A program made the translations under genes and the position numbers. The notes beneath the pieces are model-generated. The model was not told where the DNA came from, did not search any database, and was given only the letters and a program-made list of their open reading frames with translations. From assembly GCF_001957135.1 (NCBI RefSeq), contig NZ_MPHK01000006.1, positions 168,884 to 232,883 on the forward strand: 64,000 bases of DNA, written 5' to 3'. The DNA comes from Shewanella sp. UCD-KL21. GTDB lineage: Bacteria; Pseudomonadota; Gammaproteobacteria; Enterobacterales; Shewanellaceae. Positions 19,415 through 28,944 of this stretch are shown in pieces; the first letter of the stretch is position 1; every line of letters starts with the position of its first letter.

Positions 19415-20383
19415 ATGCAAATTGGCCCCTATCAACTGAAAAATCAGCTGATCGTGGCACCAATGGCAGGTGTCACCGATCGCGCTTTTCGAAATCTTTG
19501 TTTACGTTATGGTGCAGGCCTAGCGGTTTCAGAGATGCTTTCATCTAATCCCGAAGTTTGGGATACCGATAAAAGCCGCCAGCGCATGATGCATTCTGGC
19601 GAAGAAGGTATTCGTTCAGTACAAATTGCAGGTGCAGATCCTGATTTAATGGCTGCGGCCGCCCAGTTCAACGTTGAACAAGGCGCTCACATCATTGATA
19701 TCAATATGGGCTGCCCTGCCAAAAAAGTGAATAAGAAGCTTGCTGGATCAGCATTAATGCAAGATCCCCAGCTGGTAAAAGTAATTTTACAGGCTGTTGT
19801 TAGTGCAGTTGATGTACCAGTAACGCTAAAGATTCGCACAGGCTGGCAACCTGAACACCGTAATGGTGTTGAAATTGCTCAAATTGCCGAAGATTGTGGC
19901 ATTGCCTCCTTAGCCGTTCACGGCCGCACTAGGCAGTGTATGTATAAAGGCTTTGCCGAATACAACACGATTAAAGCAATAAAACAAAATGTCTCAATCC
20001 CTGTTGTTGCCAATGGAGATATCGACAGTCCAGAAAAAGCTAAGTTTGTCTTAGACTACACTGGCGCCGATGCTGTAATGGTAGGACGAGGAGCCCAAGG
20101 CAGACCGTGGATTTTTAGAGAAATTCACCACTACTTGGAAACAGGTAACAAATTACCGCCAGTTGAGGCGAGCGAGCAACGAGAAATCATGCTCGAACAC
20201 CTTAACGCTTTGTACGAATTGTACGGCGAGTACAAAGGTGTCCGATTTGCTAGAAAGCATATGGGATGGTACCTAAACCAAGAAGAGCAGCGTCAATTTC
20301 GTGCTGACTTCAATAGGCTTGAAACCGCTGAACAGCAATATTCCCTTGTGGAATGTTACTTTGATGAATTAGTTAATTTTTAA
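19415..20383 (+). CDS. dusB: tRNA-dihydrouridine synthase B
   Basis: 322 residues from ATG 19415. FMN-dependent TIM barrel: APMAGVTDRAFR, the catalytic-cysteine loop NMGCPAKKVNKKLAGSALM, VTLKIRTGW, AVHGRTRQCMYKG and GADAVMVGRGAQGRPW. It reduces uridine to dihydrouridine in tRNA. The start follows E. coli DusB (MxIGxYQL) and the promoter position; in-frame ATG at 19400 and TTG at 19391 are upstream but poorly placed. fis follows after 18 bp in one operon. Confidence 0.95.
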   Translation: MQIGPYQLKNQLIVAPMAGVTDRAFRNLCLRYGAGLAVSEMLSSNPEVWDTDKSRQRMMHSGEEGIRSVQIAGADPDLMAAAAQFNVEQGAHIIDINMGCPAKKVNKKLAGSALMQDPQLVKVILQAVVSAVDVPVTLKIRTGWQPEHRNGVEIAQIAEDCGIASLAVHGRTRQCMYKGFAEYNTIKAIKQNVSIPVVANGDIDSPEKAKFVLDYTGADAVMVGRGAQGRPWIFREIHHYLETGNKLPPVEASEQREIMLEHLNALYELYGEYKGVRFARKHMGWYLNQEEQRQFRADFNRLETAEQQYSLVECYFDELVNF

Positions 20384-20707
<324 letters not shown>

Positions 20708-20732
20708 GAAGTAATTCTTAAGCTGTTGTATT

Positions 20733-20767
20733 AAAACGGGTTTTTCGGTAACGAAAAGCCCGTTTTT
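20733..20767 (+). terminator. Intrinsic terminator of fis
   Basis: A 15-bp stem (20733-20747 / 20752-20766, one G-T pair) has a GTAA loop and a T-run, 26 bp after the fis stop. Confidence 0.9.
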
Positions 20768-20975
20768 GCTTATATGTACCCTCATATGTGCCCCCGCTGT
20801 TTTGTTGCCCCCTTCCTGTATTTGATTCCGCCTTCTTTAAACGCAATTCCCAAACTAAAACTTTAGCTTTTACTAATAGTTAAATATCAGATAATGATAC
20901 AAAAAATGCTTGGTGCGTCAGATTCTGTCGCAGGGTAGTATTATGCTGATGGCATAAAGAATCGGGAGAACATCG

Positions 20976-21983
20976 ATGCAAATCAATATCCAACGCCAAA
21001 TTGCCATGCTGGAGAAAATACCCACTCATCCAAGGCGCATTACTGCTAATGACATCACAGCAAGACTGCAAAGCCGTGATTTTGATATTGGATTAAGAAC
21101 CGTGCAGCGGGAATTAAAAGCCATGTACGACATGGGGCTGTTTGGCATAGTGCTCGATGATCGAAGCAAACCGTTTGGCTGGTCGATTGCCGCCTGTTGG
21201 CGCGGTCTTAACTTGACCTTGATGGACAATCACATGGCATTAGCCTTTCACACCCTAAAGCATAGCGCTAGCCAACTGCTGCCTCCCCAAAGCCTTAAGC
21301 AGCTAACCCCTTATTTTGAACGTGCCGATCAAATACTTGGTAACGATCCTGATAACCCTTGGCTGTACTGGGCGTGTCGTGTGGCGCAGTTACCAAAACC
21401 TTTTCCTTTGATTATTGAGCAGCAAGATCCACAGATATTTGAAGCCGTACAATCGGCTCTGCTTAATAAGCGTCAGATCGCCTGCGAAATAAAACGCCCT
21501 ATCGAAGGCAAAAGCTATTGGATTGATTACTCGCCCATTAACCCTGAAGGCATAAAGATATCTGATGGCGTCGCGCTGCTAACCTTTACCATTGGTACTG
21601 TAGATCCAAGAATTTATGCCAAATCCATCGATTTACTGCGTAATGTGCGATTGCTCGATACCCCCGCCATTACTCGCAGTGATGCTGAGCTTGCTGCTAG
21701 AAAAAACAACCATAAATCAGAGCTTATTGACATTGAATTGCTGTTTTCTGCATCAGCAAACTTCATCATGCGCAACGCCAAATTAAGTGACAATCAAACA
21801 GTTGAGCAATTACAAGATAAACGCTATCTGGTTAAGGCTAGCGTTAAAGACACCTCAGGATTAAGATCATTACTGTGGAGCATGGCTGACAATGTCGAAG
21901 TGTTAGCTCCGGCCAAATTAAGAGCCCATTTCACTCGATTGATTAACAAGGTCAATGCGCGTTACCAAAATGCTGCGTCTTAG
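20976..21983 (+). CDS. DeoR/WYL-type transcriptional regulator with degenerate WYL motif
   Basis: 335 residues. N-terminal winged helix typical of WYL regulators (RQIAMLEKIPTHPRRITAND, then GLRTVQRELKAMYDMG; FGIVLDDRSKPFGWSI is the wing). The C-terminal ligand-binding part has CEIKRP, YWIDYSPINPEGIKISDG and VALLTFTIGTVDPRIYAKSI: the position of the eponymous WYL is filled by ALL, so the motif is degenerate. A WCX-like tail follows (ASVKDTSGLRSLLWSMADNVEVLAP). GGGAG precedes the ATG. Only 53 bp separate it from the FtsZ-like gene, so the two are likely one operon. WYL proteins usually sense a small ligand or nucleic acid and repress or activate stress and defence genes. Confidence 0.85.
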   Translation: MQINIQRQIAMLEKIPTHPRRITANDITARLQSRDFDIGLRTVQRELKAMYDMGLFGIVLDDRSKPFGWSIAACWRGLNLTLMDNHMALAFHTLKHSASQLLPPQSLKQLTPYFERADQILGNDPDNPWLYWACRVAQLPKPFPLIIEQQDPQIFEAVQSALLNKRQIACEIKRPIEGKSYWIDYSPINPEGIKISDGVALLTFTIGTVDPRIYAKSIDLLRNVRLLDTPAITRSDAELAARKNNHKSELIDIELLFSASANFIMRNAKLSDNQTVEQLQDKRYLVKASVKDTSGLRSLLWSMADNVEVLAPAKLRAHFTRLINKVNARYQNAAS

Positions 21984-22036
21984 GCTGTCGCATCCTTAAG
22001 TTACCCTGCTTAGCATAACTTCAAGGAGATGAATCG

Positions 22037-23194
22037 ATGTTTGACTTAGTGACGCAAAACTCCCCATCACCTCGCATTGCCGTTTTCGGTGTGGGAGGCT
22101 GTGGCTGCAATACCATCAATCAACTTAGCCAATCGCCACTCAATGACAATGTACAGTTGATCGCCGTTAATACCGATGCGCAATCACTGCAGGCGGCGCG
22201 ATCTAGCACTCGATTACAAATTGGCATTGAAGCCACCAAAGGATTAGGTGCGGGCGCTAAGCCTGAAAAAGGTCAAGCCGCTGCGCAGGAGTCTGAAGCG
22301 CAGATAAAAGAGCTTATTGAACTCGCTGATATTATTTTTATTACTGGCGGCATGGGCGGCGGCACGGGCACTGGCGCCATTCCGTTTATGGCTTCAGTCG
22401 CCGCAGCGCTTAATAAACCGTTAATTGCCGTGGTTACCACCCCGTTCAGTTTTGAGGGGCAGCAAAGAAACCGCCTGGCCAATGAAGGCGTCGATGAATT
22501 AATGCAGCACGCCAATGCTGTGATCGTGTTACCTAACGACAAACTGGCTAAAACTCTGGATAAAAAAGTCAGCCTAGTTAACGCCTTTTTTGAAAGTAAC
22601 CGTATTTTGCAAGATGTATTACTGGGGTTAACCACCACCATTAGCCAATCAGGTTTGATCAATATCGATCTCAACGATTTCATTGCGGTGGTCAGTCACC
22701 ATGGGCGAGCCGCTATGGGCGTTGCTAAACAAATGCCAGGTGAAGAGTTACAACTAACGATTAATAGCGCCCTTAAAAATCCATTACTGGCAGACGTTGA
22801 GCTGACTCATGCCAAAGGGGCGATAGTCAGTGTGATGGCCTCTGAAAATATTGAGCTCAGCCAATATAATATGATTGGCGAAACCCTGCTGCAGCAACTC
22901 GACCCTAGCGCATTGGTGATTATTGGATTAACCATAGTCCCTGAGCTAGATTGCGAGCTGGAATTGATGGTGATTGCCACCGGTATTCACGCCGCTACAG
23001 ACTCAGCAGCAATCATTATGGATGATGTTAAAGCGCCGCCTTCAACAGACCGTTTTGCATCGCTAGAGCTGCTTAATCTGCATGACTTTCTAAAAGAAAA
23101 GTCCGCAGGCAGTAACGATGATAGTCATTGCTTAGCTGAGCTCGATGTCCCTACCTATACCCGTAACTTAAATCAAAAAACAGCCATGCAGTAA
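22037..23194 (+). CDS. Second, divergent FtsZ-like tubulin GTPase (FtsZ paralogue)
   Basis: 385 residues. The tubulin/FtsZ fold is complete: RIAVFGVGGCGCNTINQL (T1, with Cys for two Gly of the usual GVGGGGGN), AVNTDAQSL (T2-T3), GGMGGGTGTGA (T4 tubulin signature, residues 104-114), TTPFSFEGQQR (T5) and VLPNDKL (T6). The T7 synergy loop keeps N209, D211 and D214 (NIDLND), so GTPase activity in a polymer is expected. The C-terminal domain ends near GLTIVPELDCELELMVIATG, then a roughly 55-residue linker and a tail LDVPTYTRN (369-377) resembling the FtsZ docking peptide for FtsA/ZipA. This is not the dcw-cluster ftsZ: there are no division genes around it. AAGGAGAT precedes the start. Confidence 0.9.
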   Translation: MFDLVTQNSPSPRIAVFGVGGCGCNTINQLSQSPLNDNVQLIAVNTDAQSLQAARSSTRLQIGIEATKGLGAGAKPEKGQAAAQESEAQIKELIELADIIFITGGMGGGTGTGAIPFMASVAAALNKPLIAVVTTPFSFEGQQRNRLANEGVDELMQHANAVIVLPNDKLAKTLDKKVSLVNAFFESNRILQDVLLGLTTTISQSGLINIDLNDFIAVVSHHGRAAMGVAKQMPGEELQLTINSALKNPLLADVELTHAKGAIVSVMASENIELSQYNMIGETLLQQLDPSALVIIGLTIVPELDCELELMVIATGIHAATDSAAIIMDDVKAPPSTDRFASLELLNLHDFLKEKSAGSNDDSHCLAELDVPTYTRNLNQKTAMQ

Positions 23195-23227
23195 TATCCA
23201 AACAGCGCTGGGTTGAGCAGCTTCTGA

Positions 23228-23262
23228 GATCTGGCGTTATATCTTTGACGTAACGCCAGATC
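23228..23262. repeat. Perfect inverted repeat between convergent ftsZ-like and helicase genes
   Basis: Arms GATCTGGCGTTA (23228-23239) and its complement (23251-23262), 12 bp perfect with an 11-nt loop, centred in the 89-bp gap. There is no T-run on either side, so it could be a weak shared terminator or a protein-binding site. Confidence 0.6.
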
Positions 23263-23283
23263 GCATCCATCCCTTCAGCCAGC

Positions 23284-26200
23284 CTAGCTAGGCAATACCA
23301 ACTTGGCTTTATCCACGGCATGGGTGCAACTTGGCCTGCTGTTAGGGTTGAGCTTGTTGCCGTTATAGTTGTTACTTGGGCTATGACTACCACGATAATT
23401 TTTACAGCCCCAGAATTCACCTCGAGCGCTTTTTCTTAGCACCATATCAGCGCCGCAAACGCTGCATAGCGGCGTGGTATGGGCGCATTGCTCATTAAGG
23501 CAGACTTTAAAACCATCAAAGCGTTTACGGGTCATTGGGCTAGCACAACGCTCGCACCCTGCTTCTTTGTGGTCGCACAAAGGAAAGTGGCAACAAGAAT
23601 AGAATGATTTAAAGTTACCAGTTCTTTGCTTTAACACCCCAGTGGTGCAGCGAACACAGTTAATATCTGCAAACAGCCTTTGCACTATAGAGGTGGTAAA
23701 TTCAGCTTGCTCGATGGCATAACCATCTTGAATAAGCTCTGTGACAAACGGGCTGACATCGGTCATATCGGCCAGCACATAGGCGCGGTGTTTGGCGCGA
23801 GTTAACGCCACATAAAATAACCGCCGCTCTTCAGCAAACTTAAAGTCTTCTGCTTTCGCTAAAAAGGCATCTAACAACGGCGGGGTGATTTTATTTGATG
23901 GAAAGCCATGCTGGCCGGTTTTCATCCCCATTATGACCACATAGTCAGCCTCTTTACCTTTGGAACCATGAAAGGACTGACACTCAATGGTTATATTGGG
24001 ATATTGCAGATTCAGTTGTCTTAGGGCATTGCTATCTGGCAGCTGAAACCAAAAGCGAGCCAGTAAGTACACTATCGGTTGCTTTGCGCCAGCTTTCAGC
24101 TTATTGACCCTAGTACTAATCGCCGACAATGCTTGCGCTAACGCATTAGGGCTTGGGTTGTCAGCTGTGGCGGCTTCATGTTCGCCGCGCTTAATCACTG
24201 ACACAGCAGGTTTGGTCACAACCTCGTTGGAGCGAATCTGTTTTTTAAGCTGCGCCGGATTTTGAGTGACAAACTGGGTAGCAACATCGCCAATGCTGCT
24301 ATTAAATCGAAATGTTTGGTCAAGATAGCTTGTCGCCGCTGCGCCAAAGTAGTCACTAAAATGGGTCGTTAGGCTGACATCTGCGCCACTAAAACGATAA
24401 ATAGCCTGCCAGTCATCGCCAACACCAAACAGTGACGCTGTGGTTTTACTCTGTGGTGGGTAAGCCTGTGTTAGCGCTTTAACTAAACGGGCTCTAGGCT
24501 CGGAGATATCTTGAAATTCATCCACCATAATATAACGCCACGGGCTGATAAATTGCCCTGTTTGTATATAGTTAAGCGCCTTGGCAATCATGTCTTCAAA
24601 GTCGATATCGCCATTTGCAGCTAACTGCCGTTGGTAAGCGGTTAATATGGGCTGGAGTAATTCAAATGCCTTACGGCTTTGTTTGGGATCAGTCGCTTGA
24701 TTAAATAGCTTGTCTAGGGCTTTATTATCAAGGCAAGCCGCTTTGTATAAACCAATAAGCTGACTAAATAATTTGGCTAATTCAGTCACCCGCCCAAGCT
24801 CATTAAGGGTTGCAAGTATCGCGTCATCGGGCAGCGGCGCATATTGCAGTTCAAATATCGTTAACGCCTGTTCCAATTCAGCCGTTAATTGGCCCTTTTT
24901 ATGCTGATAGTAAAATAGCTCGATACAGGCAGTACCATGCTGCTGATGTAATTCACGTTTCCACTGTATCGACTCAAGATAGGCCTGATTATCAATATAG
25001 CTGGCGGTATTATTAACCTCATCAATGCCATAATATTCAATATAAACATCATATTCTGGCAGGTAAAAATCTGGCTGGTACTGGCGAAAATCAACGCTGC
25101 TAACATCATGCTCATACTTGGCTTCATAGCAATATTCAATGCCGCTTCTAAATAGCCAGTTGGCAATATACAGCTCGCCGAAACTCTTAACCCGCTCGCC
25201 TTTAAGCGTGCGAATATCGTTGTCAGTTAAGTATTGGAAATACTCGCCTTCGGATTCAAACTCAAATGGGCTTCTTTCCACATAATAATATTGGCTAAAG
25301 AACTCAAACAGCCGTTTGCGGTAAGCCTCCTCTTTAAGCAAGCTATCAAGCTTGAGTTGCAACCATTTCTCTTTGGCTTGGTCATCTTCTGCCAATGGTG
25401 ACAAACTGGGCTGCTTGCCTTCCACTGCTGCAATAATCCTTAAACCAAGGCTGTGAAAGGTGCTGGCTTTGATATCATCAGTGCCGAGCTTTTGTTTAAT
25501 ACGGGCATCCATTTCGTCAGCGGCTTTGCGGCCATAGGCCAGTAATAAAATATCCGCTGCTTGGGCTTGGCCGCTGGCAACTAAATAGCCTGCACGCCCC
25601 ACCATGACACTGGTTTTACCGGTGCCAGCCCCTGCCAGTAATAAATTATTATCGTCATCAATAACGCATGCGCGGCGCTGTTTATCGGTTAATGGCTGTG
25701 ATTCAACATTATCAAAAAAGTCGCCATATTTGATTAATTGCCCGTCAACATAAGCCGCTCGGATTTGCGCTATCTTGGCGTTATTCCAATGGTAAAAGCC
25801 AGATAGCTTCACTAGCGCAGCTTTAAGCTTGACCGATAACTGCGCCGATTTACACCATGGAAACCAGCGGCGATATTCACGTTTAATCCGAGGCTGCATT
25901 TGCCTAAGCAGCGACTGACGTAAATACTTATTGGCTAAGGTATGCTCAATGCGGGCGATTAACTCACACAGCTGCTGCTCATGAGCTTGCGCCCAATATT
26001 GTTCAATCTCTTGTTTGAATTTAGCGTTAGAAAAGTAGCCTAGAAATGGCACTTGATAAGACTGCCCTTGGGTTTGAAATCTAAGCAAATTGCCTAAAAA
26101 GCTTGGGGTCAACTCAGCTGGCGCGGCCAGTTGCTGCCAAGTAAATTGTTGCAGCTGAGGCACTGTTTTGGCTGTAAACCACTGCCTAAATAAATGACCT

Positions 26201-26325
26201 TGATGAGCACGAAATTCAATGCCGCTAGCCGATAATTTAATGGCATCAACAGCTCCTAAATACAGGCGACCAAACCAACTATGCTTGATCGTTTTTTCTG
26301 AATTTTTACATTTTTCTGGTAACAA
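23284..26325 (-). CDS. UvrD/HelD-like superfamily 1 helicase with nuclease-like insert and zinc ribbons
   Basis: 1013 residues. An N-terminal HelD-type region (about 1-220) precedes the helicase: Walker A LLAGAGTGKTSVMVGRAG (about 230-247), motif II MVDEFQDISEPRARL (about 597-611), GDDWQAIYRFSGAD, LDQTFRFN, SFHGSKGKEADYVV and FYVALTRAKH (late motifs). Between motifs I and II lies an insert (about 385-490) with QPDFYLPEYDVYIEYYG, the core of a PD-(D/E)XK-like fold. The last 130 residues hold three topoisomerase-type zinc ribbons (CVRC...C, CERC...C, CSVCG...C). E. coli HelD has 684 residues, so this is a longer composite. The start is probably TTG at 26325 with AGG upstream; no good ATG is near. 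Likely a DNA repair or recombination helicase. Confidence 0.85.
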   Translation of the reverse strand: MLPEKCKNSEKTIKHSWFGRLYLGAVDAIKLSASGIEFRAHQGHLFRQWFTAKTVPQLQQFTWQQLAAPAELTPSFLGNLLRFQTQGQSYQVPFLGYFSNAKFKQEIEQYWAQAHEQQLCELIARIEHTLANKYLRQSLLRQMQPRIKREYRRWFPWCKSAQLSVKLKAALVKLSGFYHWNNAKIAQIRAAYVDGQLIKYGDFFDNVESQPLTDKQRRACVIDDDNNLLLAGAGTGKTSVMVGRAGYLVASGQAQAADILLLAYGRKAADEMDARIKQKLGTDDIKASTFHSLGLRIIAAVEGKQPSLSPLAEDDQAKEKWLQLKLDSLLKEEAYRKRLFEFFSQYYYVERSPFEFESEGEYFQYLTDNDIRTLKGERVKSFGELYIANWLFRSGIEYCYEAKYEHDVSSVDFRQYQPDFYLPEYDVYIEYYGIDEVNNTASYIDNQAYLESIQWKRELHQQHGTACIELFYYQHKKGQLTAELEQALTIFELQYAPLPDDAILATLNELGRVTELAKLFSQLIGLYKAACLDNKALDKLFNQATDPKQSRKAFELLQPILTAYQRQLAANGDIDFEDMIAKALNYIQTGQFISPWRYIMVDEFQDISEPRARLVKALTQAYPPQSKTTASLFGVGDDWQAIYRFSGADVSLTTHFSDYFGAAATSYLDQTFRFNSSIGDVATQFVTQNPAQLKKQIRSNEVVTKPAVSVIKRGEHEAATADNPSPNALAQALSAISTRVNKLKAGAKQPIVYLLARFWFQLPDSNALRQLNLQYPNITIECQSFHGSKGKEADYVVIMGMKTGQHGFPSNKITPPLLDAFLAKAEDFKFAEERRLFYVALTRAKHRAYVLADMTDVSPFVTELIQDGYAIEQAEFTTSIVQRLFADINCVRCTTGVLKQRTGNFKSFYSCCHFPLCDHKEAGCERCASPMTRKRFDGFKVCLNEQCAHTTPLCSVCGADMVLRKSARGEFWGCKNYRGSHSPSNNYNGNKLNPNSRPSCTHAVDKAKLVLPS

Positions 26326-26438
26326 TTTACAACCTACGACTTAATGGCTTGTTGCAGCAAACTACGGATATTTTGGCGTCACTATAGCTTAATCTTAGCC
26401 ACCAAAGCATGATCTTTATCTGCTAATGTTTTAGCGAT

Positions 26439-26467
26439 GGGTAATTGAGTTACCCCTGTTGGGGTAA
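26439..26467. repeat. Two mutually exclusive hairpins upstream of the helicase gene
   Basis: GGGTAA (26439-26444) pairs with TTACCC (26450-26455), while TTACCCC (26450-26456) also pairs with GGGGTAA (26461-26467). The middle arm can join only one partner at a time. It lies in the 198-bp gap between the end of the kinase gene and the helicase start. Confidence 0.45.
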
Positions 26468-26523
26468 ATGAGATATACAGGTGTTTTTGTAAGCAGGCAT
26501 GCGGGCTATCGCTATGAGCAAAC

Positions 26524-28923
26524 TCAAAAGAGAGCGATTAAGATCTCGTCTAATTTAGAGCTATGAATGGGTTTAGTGACCACATCAGTACAACCCATGC
26601 TGATCATATCGATACGAGTTTGCTCAAACGCATCTGCGGTACAACCAATAATGATTGGCTCATTGACCAAGTTTAACGCTTTTATTGCCTTAGTCGCAGC
26701 AATGCCGTCCATCACCGGCATATGATTATCCATGACAACCAAGTCAAAGTGTGTCGCTTGCACTTTATCGACACCGATTTGGCCGTTTTCAGCGACCTCA
26801 CAATCAAAGCCGCGTTTGTTGAGAAACATCTTCATCACTTTTACATTGATTTTATTGTCTTCGACAATAAGCACCTTTAAACCTGTGCCATCAAACATCG
26901 AGCTATGATGACGGGTAACCTCTTGAGGTTTGGCATCTAATTTAATCGGTATGCTCACTTTAAACTGGCTACCTACGCCCAGCTCACTATTGAGCTCTAT
27001 GCTTCCCCCCATAGCATTCACCAGCTCAGCGATAATCGTCAGCCCCAGCCCAGTACCGCCAAAGCGACGGGTGGTATCGGCTTCAGCTTGAGAAAATGCC
27101 TGAAAAACATAATCTTGCTTATCTTTATCAATGCCAATACCGCTATCAGAGACAAGTATTTCTAATAAGGGTTGTGAGGCATTATTAATGACGTTAATTG
27201 ACGCGGCAATATGGCCTTTGGGGGTAAACTTCCACGCATTATTGAGCAAGTTTTGGAGTATTTGTTGAACGCGGATCTTATCGGCGATACAAACTCCATC
27301 TTGCTCGCCAGTCGACTCAAAACTAAATGCCAAACCTTTTTCATCGCACAAGGCTTTATAAATCGGTTCAACTTCAGACTTGAGTTCGTTGATGGTAAAA
27401 CGGGTTAAATTTAAGGTTAATTTTCCGGCTTCAATTTTTGAAAAATCCAAAATATCATTGAGCACAGATAGCATGTGCTTTCCTGAGCGTAATAAGGTAT
27501 TAACCATCTCTTCTTGTTCAACATTAAGAGAAGTGTCTTTAATTAGCTCAGTCATACCTAACACGCCATTCATTGGGGTGCGAAGCTCATGGCTCATTGA
27601 CGCTAAAAACTGCGACTTTGAAATATTTGCGGCATCGGCTTTTTTTGCTGTGAGTTTTAACGAGTCTTCTAATTCTTTGCGCTCAGAAATATCCCGCTCT
27701 ACTGCCATAAAACCTTCTAACTCGCCAGTATCATCATATAAAGGGCCAATTTGTACTTCTAACCAATAAGCTTTGTTGCTCTTGGCGTAGTTAATGATCT
27801 CAAAAGTACCAAAGCCTCTATTTTTTATTAGCTCGCCGATTTTAGCCGCGGTGACAGGGCTAGTCTTTGGCCCTTGCAGTAAACCAGCGGGTTTCTTGCC
27901 CAGCACTTCATGTTTTTTATAGCCGGTCATCTCCTCAAAGGCGCTATTAACCCAGATTATTTTGATATTAGGATCGGTAAATACCACCGCATCTCGCATG
28001 TATTTGACTACCCGCGCCAGTCGCGTTGATTCAGCCTCTTTATTTTTTAAATTTTCCGCCTGTTGCTCAAGTAATTGTTGTGAGCGAGCTAATGACTGAA
28101 AGGGGGATACTAAGATTTTACGACCCAAAAAATACAAGAGTAGAATGGTCATACAGGTAGCAAGTAGCATTCTCAGAAATAAGCTTTGTAAGAAGTCTGA
28201 CTCTATTTTTTCGATAAATTGTGGCGATGATGCATACAGAAGATAAATATCAAATTGGGGGATCATTTTCGCTTGAGTCTGCCAGCCATCATGGGGAGAC
28301 ATAGCCCAGTTAAACCTGTCTTGTCTGATCCCAAACCAATGATTTTTATCTGCAATTAATCGACCGATTAACTGCGAGTCATTTAACTGGATAATATAAG
28401 CAGTCAAACCCTCAGCTAATGCGTTATATCGTATCGGCTCAGTGATTAATAAGTAATCTTTGCCACGCTCGTTAAAAAAGACATAGTTGTTATCATGAAG
28501 AATTGACTCATCATTAATCCCTTCAACTAGGTAATGTCTTAGCGGCTCTCCAAGTTCAAATTCAAGATAAATGCCCTCGCCTGCAAAGTCATACAGGTTC
28601 ACAAAAGTATCTACATCATGTGGTTTTATCAGTGATAGTTGGTCATGTAAGGTATTTTTATCATCAACACCTTCTAGCGTCGCGCTGATAACATCAGGGT
28701 AAGTGGATATTTTATTAACATCCCTTTCATAGGCGCCGATGAACTCGGTAACGTATTGCTCAATTGCAGAAAATTTACCTTTTAAATTCTCTTCATTGAT
28801 GAGTTTTGCAGTTTCTGCGGCTTGATTGGACACAAAAATATAACTGGACACCATAAAGGTAATGGCCCCCAACAAAATAAACAGCGAAAATAAATGCATT
28901 CCATTTTTTTTATCAAACCACAT
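26524..28923 (-). CDS. Hybrid sensor histidine kinase (periplasmic sensor, PAS, HisKA, HATPase, REC)
   Basis: 799 residues from the ATG at 28923 (a TTG two codons earlier is the alternative). Two membrane helices (about 10-32 and 245-265) bracket a periplasmic sensor domain of about 210 residues. Then a coiled coil, a PAS domain (VVFTDPNIKIIWVNSAFEEM), a PAC (FMAVERDISERKELE), HisKA with the phospho-acceptor in SMSHELRTPMNG (about H445), HATPase (NLLNNAWKFTPKG, FGGTGLGLTI) and a receiver (VLIVEDNKINVKVMK, acceptor D in VVMDNHMPVMDG, about D732). It lies 21 bp after a periplasmic binding-protein gene, which suggests that protein presents ligand to the sensor. No separate response regulator or Hpt is in the window. 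Confidence 0.92.
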   Translation of the reverse strand: MWFDKKNGMHLFSLFILLGAITFMVSSYIFVSNQAAETAKLINEENLKGKFSAIEQYVTEFIGAYERDVNKISTYPDVISATLEGVDDKNTLHDQLSLIKPHDVDTFVNLYDFAGEGIYLEFELGEPLRHYLVEGINDESILHDNNYVFFNERGKDYLLITEPIRYNALAEGLTAYIIQLNDSQLIGRLIADKNHWFGIRQDRFNWAMSPHDGWQTQAKMIPQFDIYLLYASSPQFIEKIESDFLQSLFLRMLLATCMTILLLYFLGRKILVSPFQSLARSQQLLEQQAENLKNKEAESTRLARVVKYMRDAVVFTDPNIKIIWVNSAFEEMTGYKKHEVLGKKPAGLLQGPKTSPVTAAKIGELIKNRGFGTFEIINYAKSNKAYWLEVQIGPLYDDTGELEGFMAVERDISERKELEDSLKLTAKKADAANISKSQFLASMSHELRTPMNGVLGMTELIKDTSLNVEQEEMVNTLLRSGKHMLSVLNDILDFSKIEAGKLTLNLTRFTINELKSEVEPIYKALCDEKGLAFSFESTGEQDGVCIADKIRVQQILQNLLNNAWKFTPKGHIAASINVINNASQPLLEILVSDSGIGIDKDKQDYVFQAFSQAEADTTRRFGGTGLGLTIIAELVNAMGGSIELNSELGVGSQFKVSIPIKLDAKPQEVTRHHSSMFDGTGLKVLIVEDNKINVKVMKMFLNKRGFDCEVAENGQIGVDKVQATHFDLVVMDNHMPVMDGIAATKAIKALNLVNEPIIIGCTADAFEQTRIDMISMGCTDVVTKPIHSSKLDEILIALF

Positions 28924-28944
28924 AATCAATCCGACGCCTTAGGC

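Noticed and set aside
22037..23194. This gene as the main cell-division ftsZ
   Set aside because: No dcw-cluster neighbours; the glycine-rich T1 loop is changed and the protein is divergent, so a paralogue is more likely.
20976..26325. A complete phage-defence island
   Set aside because: Regulator, FtsZ-like protein and helicase are near each other, but the helicase is convergent, and no integrase, tRNA or other defence genes are present; no compositional break was apparent by eye.
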